42,624 nucleotides of DNA from Solirubrobacterales bacterium (GTDB taxonomy: Bacteria; Actinomycetota; Thermoleophilia; Solirubrobacterales; Solirubrobacteraceae), in NCBI GenBank assembly GCA_019240115.1, contig JAFAYV010000044.1:1-42624 (forward strand), in the 5' to 3' direction. The notes under the pieces are model-generated. The model had not been told where the DNA came from, ran no database searches, and saw only the letters and a program-made list of their open reading frames with translations. Below are positions 32,440-42,624 of this stretch, in pieces (position 1 is the stretch's first letter; each line of letters starts with the position of its first letter). A program made the translations under genes and the position numbers.

Positions 32440-32487
32440 CGTGGCCGAACCCGAGTTGCACGGACATCCCCACCAACGCTTACGACC

Positions 32488-34584
<2,097 letters not shown>

Positions 34585-34655
34585 GAGGGCGGACCCGGCC
34601 GCGGCGCAGGTCTTAGCAGCGGCCCCGGTGCAAAAACTTATACCCTGAACAGGTT

Positions 34656-34670
34656 CGTCCCCGAGGGACG
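34656..34670 (+). other. Hairpin in the tuf leader
   Basis: CGTCCC and GGGACG flank a CGA loop, a 6-bp stem 21 nt before the AAGGAG site of tuf. There is no T-tract, so it is more likely a stability or processing element than a terminator. A TTATACCC stretch just upstream (34638-34645) could hold a -10 box, but no -35 is evident. Confidence 0.35.
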
Positions 34671-34706
34671 GGCGAAATACGGAAATGAAGAAGGAGCAAC
34701 ACCACA

Positions 34707-35897
<1,191 letters not shown>

Positions 35898-35907
35898 GAG
35901 TGCTGTC

Positions 35908-35941
35908 AGGCGGCGGGCCCACCGGCCCGCCGCCTCTTTTT
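35908..35941 (+). terminator. Perfect intrinsic terminator between tuf and rpsJ
   Basis: AGGCGGCGGGCC (35908-35919) and GGCCCGCCGCCT (35924-35935) form a 12-bp GC-rich stem with a CACC loop. C and five T residues follow. Only 20 bp separate it from the rpsJ ATG. Confidence 0.92.
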
Positions 35942-35961
35942 GTGTCACGAGACGTATCGCA

Positions 35962-36288
35962 ATGGCAACCATCGCTCAGAACAAGATCCGCATCCGCCTG
36001 AAGTCCTACGACCATTCGGCGATCGAGGCGGCCGCCAAGGAGATCGTGGAGACGGCCACGCGCACCGGCGCGACCGTTGCCGGTCCCGTGCCGCTGCCCA
36101 CCGAGAAGAACGTGTACTGCGTGATCCGCTCGCCGTTCAAGGACAAGGACTCGCGCGAGCATTTCGAGATCCGCACCCACAAGCGACTGATCGATATCCA
36201 CCAGCCGACGCCGAAGACCGTCGACTCGCTCCAGCGACTCGACCATCTGCCGGCTGGGGTGGATATCGAGATCCGCCTGGCCTCGTGA
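35962..36288 (+). CDS. rpsJ: 30S ribosomal protein S10
   Basis: The 108-aa protein contains the standard S10 blocks [39 protein letters not shown] and [17 protein letters not shown]10 belongs to the 30S head and, with NusB, to antitermination complexes. It heads the S10 operon. Only a weak GAGACG serves as ribosome binding site, and the tuf terminator ends 20 nt before the start. Therefore any dedicated promoter must overlap the terminator or lie within tuf. Confidence 0.98.
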   Translation: MATIAQNKIRIRLKSYDHSAIEAAAKEIVETATRTGATVAGPVPLPTEKNVYCVIRSPFKDKDSREHFEIRTHKRLIDIHQPTPKTVDSLQRLDHLPAGVDIEIRLAS

Positions 36289-36902
36289 CCGCGATCCTCG
36301 CCCGTAAGCTCGGGATGACCCAGCGGTTCCTCGACGACGGCCGCGTCGAGCGCGTCACCGTGCTCGAGGCCGGCCCGTGTCCGGTGACCGCGATCCGCAC
36401 CATCGAGCGCGACGGCTACGAGGCCGTCCAGCTTGCCTTCGGCGCCTGCAAGGAGAAGGTGTTGACCAAGGCGCAGCTCGGCCACCTGAAGAAGGCCGAC
36501 GCCTCGGCGCACCGCCACGTCGTCGAGTTCCGCGACGAGGCGGGCGAGCTGCTCGTCGGCGAGACCGTGACCGTCGACGCGTTCGAGGTGGGCGAGAAGG
36601 TCAAGGTGTCGGGCAAGTGCAAGGGCAAGGGCTTCGCCGGCACCGTCAAGCGCCACAACTTCGCCCGGGGCCCGGTGACCCACGGCTCCCACAACGTCCG
36701 CGCGCCGGGCTCGATCGGCGCCTCCGCCTGGCCCGCCCGGGTCATGAAGGGCATCCGCGGCCCGGGACGGATGGGCGGCGGCCGCGTCACCCAGCGCGGG
36801 CTGACCATCGTCGAGATCATGCAACGGCGCAACCTCATGCTCGTGCGCGGGTCGGTTCCCGGCCCCATCGGCTCGACCGTCGAGGTCCGCACCGATGGCT
36901 AG
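36285..36902 (+). CDS. rplC: 50S ribosomal protein L3
   Basis: The 205-aa protein starts at a GTG overlapping the rpsJ stop (GTGA), giving [20 protein letters not shown]. The central [20 protein letters not shown] loop and [19 protein letters not shown] are diagnostic for L3. The loop reaches toward the peptidyl-transferase centre. Its stop overlaps the L4 start by 8 nt (ATGGCTAG). Length is usual. Confidence 0.98.
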   Translation: MTAILARKLGMTQRFLDDGRVERVTVLEAGPCPVTAIRTIERDGYEAVQLAFGACKEKVLTKAQLGHLKKADASAHRHVVEFRDEAGELLVGETVTVDAFEVGEKVKVSGKCKGKGFAGTVKRHNFARGPVTHGSHNVRAPGSIGASAWPARVMKGIRGPGRMGGGRVTQRGLTIVEIMQRRNLMLVRGSVPGPIGSTVEVRTDG

Positions 36903-37563
36903 CGCCGCTCCCAAGCTCGGCGGCGGGGCGGGCGGGACCGTCTCTCTCGACGACGGGACGTTCGCCGCGGAGTTCAACATGTCGCTCGTCCACGAGACCG
37001 TGCGCGCCGAGCTCAACGCCCGTCGGCAGGGATCGGCCGCCACGAAGACCCGCGGCCAGGTGTCGGGCGGCGGCGCCAAGCCGTGGCGCCAGAAGGGCAC
37101 CGGTCGCGCCCGCGCCGGCTCGTCGCGCTCCCCGCTGTGGTACGGCGGCGGCACGGTGTTCGGTCCGAGCCCGCGCCACTACACCGTCAAGGTCAATCGA
37201 AAGGCGCGCCGCGCCGCGCTGCGCTCGGCGCTCTCGGTCCACGCCCAGCGCGAGTCGATCGCGGTCTTCGACGCCGCCGAGCTCGCGGACCCGTCGACCC
37301 GGGGCGCCGCAGCGCTGCTCGCCGACTGGGCCCCGACGTCGCCGGTGCTCGTGCTGCTGGCCGCCGACGAGTCGGCCGCCGGCCTGTCGTTCCGCAACCT
37401 GCCGCGCGTCGAGGTCATGCCCGTCGGCGACGCCGGCGTCGCCGACGTGATCGGCGCCGCGTCGATGCTCGTCTCGGAGGCCGCGCTGCCGGCGCTGCAG
37501 GCCCGCGCCACCGCGGGCGGCGAGTCCACCGGCGGGGAGTCCACCGGCGGGGAGGCTGCCTGA
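36895..37563 (+). CDS. rplD: 50S ribosomal protein L4
   Basis: The 222-aa protein shows the L4 signature [20 protein letters not shown], followed by [20 protein letters not shown]. This is the extended loop that lines the exit tunnel and is the usual site of macrolide-resistance changes. The N-terminus carries a Gly-rich extra stretch (GGGAGG, 9-14). The C-terminus ends in a small repeat [15 protein letters not shown] written by 15-bp DNA repeats. The stop and the L23 start share a base (TGATG). In E. coli L4 autoregulates this operon. Confidence 0.97.
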   Translation: MASAAPKLGGGAGGTVSLDDGTFAAEFNMSLVHETVRAELNARRQGSAATKTRGQVSGGGAKPWRQKGTGRARAGSSRSPLWYGGGTVFGPSPRHYTVKVNRKARRAALRSALSVHAQRESIAVFDAAELADPSTRGAAALLADWAPTSPVLVLLAADESAAGLSFRNLPRVEVMPVGDAGVADVIGAASMLVSEAALPALQARATAGGESTGGESTGGEAA

Positions 37564-37862
37564 TGGAGGCCACCCAGGTCATCGTGCACCCGGTGCTGAC
37601 CGAGAAGTCCTACGTGCTCGCCGAGGCCGGCAAGTACACCTTCCGCGTCCACGAGCGCGCGCACAAGACCCAGATCCGCCAGGCCATCGAGGAGCTCTTC
37701 GACGTCAAGGTCGTCGAGGTCCGGACCGCATCGGTGAAATCCAAGCCCAAGCGCCGAGGCCAGACCGCCGGGCGCACCCGTCAATGGAAGAAGGCGATCG
37801 TCCAGGTCCGCTCGGGCGACACGATCCCGGTCTTCCAGGTGTTCGAGGGGATCGAGGGCTGA
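37563..37862 (+). CDS. rplW: 50S ribosomal protein L23
   Basis: The 99-aa protein starts at the ATG at 37563 ([20 protein letters not shown]). HPVLTEKS, with [20 protein letters not shown] after it, is typical of bacterial L23, as is the basic loop [20 protein letters not shown]. It sits at the tunnel exit and is the docking point for trigger factor and SRP. The frame is open upstream only as a shadow of rplD. One-base overlaps (TGATG) join it to both neighbours. Confidence 0.97.
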   Translation: MEATQVIVHPVLTEKSYVLAEAGKYTFRVHERAHKTQIRQAIEELFDVKVVEVRTASVKSKPKRRGQTAGRTRQWKKAIVQVRSGDTIPVFQVFEGIEG

Positions 37863-38697
37863 TGCCGATCCGCAAGCCCAAGCCGACCTCGCCCGGCCGG
37901 CGCTTCGTCTCATATCCCGACTTCGCCGAGGTGACCCGCTCGCGGCCGGAGAAGTCGCTGACCGAGGGGCTGACGAAGTCCGGCGGTCGCAACGCCAACG
38001 GGCGCAAGACCGCGCGCCACCGCGGCGGCGGCGCCAAGCGCCTGTACCGCAAGGTCGACTTCAAGCGCCGCAAGGACGACGTCCCGGCCAAGGTCGCGCA
38101 CATCGAGTACGACCCGAACCGCTCGGCCTACATCGCGCTGCTGCACTACGCCGACGGCGAGAAGGCCTACATCCTCGCGCCGCAGCGGTTGCGCGTCGGC
38201 GCGACCGTCCAGTCGGGCGACACCGCCGACATCCGCGTCGGCAACTGCCTGGCGCTCCGCCGCATGCCCCCGGGCACGATCGTGCACAACGTCGAGCTGG
38301 CGCCCGGCCGCGGCGGCCAGATGGCGCGCTCGGCCGGAGCCGGGGTGCAGCTGCTCGCCCGCGAGGGCGACTACGCGACGCTGCGCCTGCCCTCGGGCGA
38401 GATGCGCATGGTCCGGGCCGACTGCCGGGCCACCGTCGGCACGATCGGCAACTCCGATCATCAGAACGTCAAGATCGGCAAGGCGGGGCGCAAGCGCCAC
38501 ATGGGCGTACGGCCTCAGACCCGCGGCACCGCGATGAACCCCGTCGACCACCCCCACGGCGGCGGCGAGGGCTCGACGACGCCCGGGCGCCATCCGGTCA
38601 CTCCCTGGGGCGTGCCCACGCTGGGTTATCGCACCCGGAAGAAGGGCAAGAGATCCGACCAGTACATCGTGCGTGGACGCAGGAGGGGTAAGAAGCG

Positions 38698-38701
<4 letters not shown>
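37862..38701 (+). CDS. rplB: 50S ribosomal protein L2
   Basis: The 279-aa protein starts at the ATG at 37862 ([20 protein letters not shown]). The conserved parts are [40 protein letters not shown] and [20 protein letters not shown]. The last includes the His needed for peptidyl-transferase activity in E. coli L2. It binds domain IV of 23S rRNA. The stop overlaps the S19 start (ATGA). Confidence 0.98.
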
Positions 38702-38966
<265 letters not shown>

Positions 38967-38970
<4 letters not shown>

Positions 38971-39950
38971 GCGCGGACGATCCTTCGGTGCCTGACTCCG
39001 ACGTGGAAGCGTCCGACGCCGACGCCCCGCGCTCGTCGGAGCGCGAGGCCGCGCCCGGGTCTGAAGCGACGCAAGGGGCGGCGAGATCGGACGCTCCCAC
39101 GCCGGAGGCCTCCGAGGACGCCGCGTCTGCCGAGGGCTCCGAGAGCCGAGCGGCCGATCCCGAGCCTGAGGAGGCCGCTGCCGATGAAGCCGCGGCGACC
39201 GCGGAGGCTGCGCCGGCGCGTCGGCGGCGCCTCGGGCTGCGGCGGCGCTCTGCTGAGCCGGCTGCCGAGGCCGCGCCCGCCGATGACGACGATGAGCCCG
39301 CCGCCGCGGCTGAGGAGCCTGTCGCCACGGCTGAGGAGCCTGTCGCCGCGGCTGAGGCGGCTGAGGAGCCGGTCGCCGCGGCCGAGGAGCCGGTCGCCGC
39401 GGCTGAGGAGCCTGTCGCCGCGGCCGCGGAGCCTGGCGCCGCGGCCGACCAGCCTGTCGCCGCGCCCGAGGAGCCGGTCGCCGAGGCCGAGGCCGAGGCC
39501 GCGGCCGAGGAGGCTGAGGCCGGCGGGGACTCCGAGGGCGCCAGGGTCGCGCCGTCGCCGCCCGCTCCCCAGCGGCGCCGTCGCAGTCGGTCGCGCGCGC
39601 CCGGCGAGGCCGCGCCGGTCGTCCGTGCCCAGGCGAAGTACGTGCGCTCCTCGGCACGCAAGGCGCGACTCGTGTGCGACCAGTTCCGCGGCAAGTCGGT
39701 CGACGAGGCACGAGCTATCCTCGCCGTCACGCCGCGGGCGATCGCGCGCGACTGGTCAAAGCTCCTCGAATCCGCGATCGCCAACGCCGAGCACAACCAC
39801 GAGCTCGTCGGCGAGGACCTGTACGTCAAGGCGGTGCACGCCGACGAGGGCCCGACGATCAAGCGCTTCCGGCCCCGCGCGATGGGGCGCGCGACCCGGA
39901 TCCGCAAGCGAACCAGCCATCTGACGATCCTGCTCACGCCAAAGGACTAG
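38967..39950 (+). CDS. rplV: 50S ribosomal protein L22 with ~215-residue acidic N-terminal extension
   Basis: The 327-aa protein is about three times the usual length. The L22 domain occupies only about 217-327 ([20 protein letters not shown] ... [20 protein letters not shown]), including the tunnel-loop segment. Residues 1-216 are Ala/Glu/Pro/Asp-rich, contain EEPVAAA repeats of 21 bp (about 116-171), and are broken by two basic patches, [11 protein letters not shown] (85-95) and RRRRSRSR (203-210). The ATG overlaps the rpsS stop (ATGA), and the whole extension is in frame with high third-position GC. No start near the L22 domain has a good ribosome binding site that I noticed. The extension is probably disordered and surface-exposed; its role is unknown. 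Confidence 0.95.
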
Positions 39951-39961
39951 CTTCGAACACC

Positions 39962-40945
39962 ATGGGTCAGAAAGTTCATCCCGAGTCGATCCGCGTGGGC
40001 TACATCCACGACTGGAAGTCCAACTGGTTCAACGAGCGCCACTTCGCCGACTACCTGCACGAGGACACGCTGATCCGCGAGCACATCATCGGCCGCCTCT
40101 CGCACGCCGGCCTCTCGGACATCACGATCCGCAAGAACGCCACCGAGGTCGAGATCAACATCCACACGGCGCGGCCGGGGATCGTCATCGGCAAGTCCGG
40201 CTCCGAGGTCGACGCGCTGCGACGCAACCTGCACCAGCTGACCGGCAAGCAGGTCAAGGTCAACATCCTCGAGATCAAGCGTCCCGAGCTCGACGCGCGC
40301 CTCGTCGCCCAGTCGATCGCCGAGCAGCTGCAGAACCGCGTCGCCTTCCGGCGCGCGATGAAGCGCGCGCTGACGAGCGCCATGCGCTCGGGCGCCAAGG
40401 GCGTCAAGGTCCAGGTCTCCGGCCGCCTCGGCGGCGCCGAGATGGCGCGGACCGAGGGTTACTCGGATGGGCGAGTGCCGCTGCACACGTTGCGCGCCGA
40501 CATCGACTACGGCTTCTACGAGGCGCGCACGACGTTCGGCCGGATCGGCGTCAAGTGCTGGATCAACAAGGGCGAGATCATGCCCGAGGGCTACACCGGC
40601 GCCGACCTGACGATCATGGACGAGCCCTCCCCCCAAGCGGGTGGGGGGGATCGATCCGGCCGGGACGGTCGTGATGGCCGCGGTGGCCGGGGCGGCCGCG
40701 ACGGCCGCGGTCGGGGCGGCCAGGGTGGTCGTGGTGGCGGTCCTGGTGGCGGCGGTGGTCGTGGTGGCGGTCCCGGTGGCGGCGGTGGTCGCGGTGGCGG
40801 TCCCGGCGGCGGCGGTGGTCGCGGTGGCGGCCCAGGCCGCGGTGGCGGCTCCGGCGGAGGCACAGGTGGCGGTGGCACCGGTGGCGGCGGCGCAGGCGGC
40901 GGTGGCGGCGGTCAACGGCCGGCGCCCGGAGGCGGTGGTAGCTGA
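39962..40945 (+). CDS. rpsC: 30S ribosomal protein S3 with ~107-residue Gly/Arg-rich C-terminal tail
   Basis: The 327-aa protein has a normal S3 core up to about residue 220: [22 protein letters not shown] motif [17 protein letters not shown] and [19 protein letters not shown]. The tail (221-327) then reads as RDGR/GGRGG motifs, three perfect [10 protein letters not shown] decamers (about 260-289, 30-bp DNA repeats at 40739-40828) and poly-Gly with Thr/Ala. It resembles RGG-box RNA-binding tails. S3 lies at the mRNA entry channel, so the tail could contact mRNA. The gene follows rplV after 11 nt, and its stop shares a base with the L16 start. Confidence 0.95.
   Translation: MGQKVHPESIRVGYIHDWKSNWFNERHFADYLHEDTLIREHIIGRLSHAGLSDITIRKNATEVEINIHTARPGIVIGKSGSEVDALRRNLHQLTGKQVKVNILEIKRPELDARLVAQSIAEQLQNRVAFRRAMKRALTSAMRSGAKGVKVQVSGRLGGAEMARTEGYSDGRVPLHTLRADIDYGFYEARTTFGRIGVKCWINKGEIMPEGYTGADLTIMDEPSPQAGGGDRSGRDGRDGRGGRGGRDGRGRGGQGGRGGGPGGGGGRGGGPGGGGGRGGGPGGGGGRGGGPGRGGGSGGGTGGGGTGGGGAGGGGGGQRPAPGGGGS
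40739..40828 (+). repeat. 30-bp tandem repeat in the rpsC tail, three units
   Basis: The units start at 40739, 40769 and 40799 and differ only at a few third-codon T/C positions. They encode [10 protein letters not shown]-type decamers. Confidence 0.88.
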
Positions 40946-41358
40946 TGCTCGCGCCGAAGCGCGTCAAGCACCGCAAGGTCCATCGTGGTCGCAGGGCCGG
41001 CCTTTCGCGCGGGCAGACCAAGGTCCAGTTCGGCGAGTACGGCCTGAAGGCGCTCGACGCCGGCTGGCTGACGAACCGGCAGATCGAGGCCGCCCGAATC
41101 GCGATGACCCGCAAGATCAAGCGCGGCGGCAAGGTCTGGATCAACGTCTACCCCGACAAGTCTTACACCAAGAAGCCCGCCGAGACGCGGATGGGCTCGG
41201 GCAAGGGATCCCCCGAGGGGTGGGTCGCGGTGGTCAAGCCGGGCCGCGTGATGTTCGAGTTGGCCGGCGTGCCCGAGCCCTTGGCGCGCGAGGCGATGCG
41301 CCTGGCCGGACACAAGCTGTCGGTGCGCACGAAGTTCGTGATGCGAGAGGACGGGTGA
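40945..41358 (+). CDS. rplP: 50S ribosomal protein L16
   Basis: The 137-aa protein shows [40 protein letters not shown] and [20 protein letters not shown], all standard for L16. The Arg in the RMGSGKG loop is the known site of prolyl hydroxylation or oxidation in some bacteria. L16 helps organise the A-site tRNA elbow. It is joined to rpsC by TGATG and followed by rpmC after 1 nt. Confidence 0.98.
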   Translation: MLAPKRVKHRKVHRGRRAGLSRGQTKVQFGEYGLKALDAGWLTNRQIEAARIAMTRKIKRGGKVWINVYPDKSYTKKPAETRMGSGKGSPEGWVAVVKPGRVMFELAGVPEPLAREAMRLAGHKLSVRTKFVMREDG

Positions 41359-41359
41359 G

Positions 41360-41566
41360 ATGAGGTCGTCCGACATTCGCGACCTGAACGACACCGAGTT
41401 GCGCGAGCACATTCGGACCGCCCGGCGCGAGCTGTTCGGGTTGCGCTTTCAGCACGCCACGTCCGAGCTCGAGAACACCGCGGGCCTCCGGCGCGCGAAG
41501 AAGGAGATCGCCCGTGCGCTGACCATCCAGCGCGAACGAGAACTGCAGGCATCTGACAATGGCTGA
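41360..41566 (+). CDS. rpmC: 50S ribosomal protein L29
   Basis: The 68-aa all-alpha protein has [20 protein letters not shown] and [20 protein letters not shown], the usual L29 two-helix pattern. It sits beside L23 at the tunnel exit. GGGTGAG precedes the start. Its stop overlaps the S17 start by 8 nt (ATGGCTGA). Confidence 0.97.
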   Translation: MRSSDIRDLNDTELREHIRTARRELFGLRFQHATSELENTAGLRRAKKEIARALTIQRERELQASDNG

Positions 41567-42104
41567 GACCGAGAACAACGAGACCGAGACCCCAGGAGCG
41601 ACCGAGGCGGCGGCGCCCCGTGCCGAGCCGGCCGAGGTCGTCCCACCCAAGGAGCGGCGCCGGCGCGCGCGGGCGGCCAAGGCTGCCCAGACCAAGACGC
41701 GCCAGTCGCTGACCCCGGAGGAGCGCCACGCCGAGCGGGTGGCCGAGCGCCAGCGCAAGGCGAAGGCGCGCCGGGTCGAGCGCGGACGCTCGCGTGAGAA
41801 GGCGCGAGCTAGCGGCGCCTCGACCGCGCAGGCCACGCCGCCGCGGGAGCATGGACCGGGACGGCAGAAGACCCGTCAGGGGGTCGTGGTCTCCGACAAG
41901 GCCGATAAGACGATTACGGTCCGGATCGACGTGGTCCGGCGCCACCGGCGCTACGAGAAGATCGTCCGGACCTCGAGCACGCTGCACGTGCACGACGAGT
42001 CAAACGACGCGCACACCGGCGACACCGTGATCGTGCGCGAATCCCGCCCCATGTCGCGGCTGAAGCGCTGGCGTCTGATCCAGGTCGTGGAGCGCGCTGA
42101 ATGA
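41559..42104 (+). CDS. rpsQ: 30S ribosomal protein S17 with ~100-residue charged N-terminal extension
   Basis: The 181-aa protein is about twice the usual length. The S17 OB-fold covers about 101-181: [20 protein letters not shown], the [19 protein letters not shown] region and [20 protein letters not shown]. Residues 1-30 are acidic/Ala-rich and 31-100 strongly basic ([33 protein letters not shown]). This probably forms a long helix or an RNA-binding tail. The ATG lies in the end of rpmC, so the extension is intrinsic to the gene. S17 binds 16S rRNA early in assembly. Confidence 0.95.
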   Translation: MAETENNETETPGATEAAAPRAEPAEVVPPKERRRRARAAKAAQTKTRQSLTPEERHAERVAERQRKAKARRVERGRSREKARASGASTAQATPPREHGPGRQKTRQGVVVSDKADKTITVRIDVVRRHRRYEKIVRTSSTLHVHDESNDAHTGDTVIVRESRPMSRLKRWRLIQVVERAE

Positions 42105-42469
42105 TCCAGAACGAGACACGTCTGCGCGTGGCCGACAACACCGGCGCCCGTGAGATCCTCGTGATCCGCGTGCGCGGCGGTCACCGCCGCCGTTACGCCG
42201 GGGTCGGCGACATCGTCACCGCGACCGTGAAGCAGGCCAGCCCCCAGGGCTCGGTCAAGAAGGGCGAGGTGGTGACCGCGGTCGTGGTGCGCACGCGGAA
42301 GTCCTACGGCCGCGAGGACGGGACCTACATCGCCTTCGACGAGAACGCCGCCGTGCTCATCGACAGCCAGAACAACCCGCGCGGCACCCGTATCTTCGGG
42401 CCGGTGGCGCGCGAGCTGCGCGAGCGCAACTTCATGAAGATCGTCTCCCTCGCCCCGGAGGTCCTCTAG
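42101..42469 (+). CDS. rplN: 50S ribosomal protein L14
   Basis: The 122-aa protein is textbook length: [40 protein letters not shown] and [20 protein letters not shown]. It contributes to intersubunit bridges and is the target of the silencing factor RsfS. ATGA overlap with rpsQ; its stop shares a base with the GTG of rplX (TAGTG). Confidence 0.98.
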   Translation: MIQNETRLRVADNTGAREILVIRVRGGHRRRYAGVGDIVTATVKQASPQGSVKKGEVVTAVVVRTRKSYGREDGTYIAFDENAAVLIDSQNNPRGTRIFGPVARELRERNFMKIVSLAPEVL

Positions 42470-42624
42470 TGCCGGCGCGGATCAGGACCGACGACGAGGT
42501 GATCGTGATCGGCGGCAAGGACCGCGGCAAGCGCGGCCGGATCCTGCGCTTCGAGCCCAAGAAGGATCGGGTTTACGTGGAGGGCCTCAACATCGTCAAG
42601 CGCCACCAGCGCCCCCGCCAGGTG
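42469..42624 (+). CDS. rplX: 50S ribosomal protein L24, N-terminal part (cut by right edge)
   Basis: A GTG start in TAGTG opens 52 codons to the window end: [20 protein letters not shown], then [20 protein letters not shown]. The KOW motif ([15 protein letters not shown]) is complete. L24 is an assembly initiator of the 50S subunit. The remainder and the rest of the spc genes lie outside the window. Confidence 0.95.
   Translation, partial: MPARIRTDDEVIVIGGKDRGKRGRILRFEPKKDRVYVEGLNIVKRHQRPRQV

Noticed and set aside
34638-34645. TTATACCC as a tuf promoter -10 box
   Set aside because: No acceptable -35 lies 16-18 bp upstream and there is no TGN extension, so I list it only within the leader description.

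Overview
The window is GC-rich, almost wholly coding, and reads as chromosomal DNA of a high-GC actinobacterium. Third-codon G/C is close to saturated, genes overlap by ATGA, GTGA or TGATG, and GTG and TTG starts are common. The combination of a str/S10 ribosomal block, ribosomal proteins with long low-complexity extensions, TGCTAnATT promoters and a cslA/glxA pair makes me favour the Thermoleophilia (Solirubrobacterales-like). That placement is an inference and no 16S gene is present.

Region 1 (1-12186, minus strand) is a tightly coupled surface-polysaccharide operon read leftwards from about 12186. It encodes five GT-B type glycosyltransferases, a Wzx-like flippase, a Wzy/WaaL-like polymerase or ligase, a Wzz/BY-kinase-like chain-length protein and a membrane-anchored DUF4038 (apiosidase-like) hydrolase. 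The N-terminus of a further Pro/Val-rich protein runs off the left edge. No initiating phosphoglycosyltransferase is present.

Region 2 (12187-16608, plus) diverges from region 1 across a 125-bp promoter region with two inverted repeats. It encodes an AsnB-type amidotransferase and two more GT4 enzymes.

Region 3 (16690-22649) is a CslA/GlxA-type module: a processive GT2 synthase, a copper-radical galactose-oxidase-like protein with all expected ligands, and two GH6 lipoproteins in convergent orientation. The GH6 genes share a 131-bp inverted repeat of about 94% identity. The second GH6 gene ends a minus-strand operon that starts with an ECF-like sigma factor and a degenerate LuxR-type regulator (22691-24000). 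Two more LuxR-type regulators follow (24332-25740).

Region 4 (26165-30997, plus) is metabolic: an EamA/DMT-like transporter, a two-domain thiosulfate sulfurtransferase, a class III aminotransferase and alanine dehydrogenase. The last is preceded by a 28-codon ORF with its own ribosome binding site. Two clusters of 21-bp tandem repeats lie in the spacers.

Region 5 (31181-42624, plus) is the str operon (rpsL, rpsG, fusA, tuf) followed by the S10/spc operon from rpsJ into rplX, which is cut by the right edge. Three points stand out here. rpsL looks leaderless. The fusA leader holds a promoter, a six-codon ORF and an intrinsic terminator before the start codon. L22, S17 and S3 carry unusually long N- or C-terminal extensions: acidic Ala/Glu-rich, charged, and Gly/Arg-rich respectively. 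A perfect 12-bp terminator sits only 20 bp before rpsJ.
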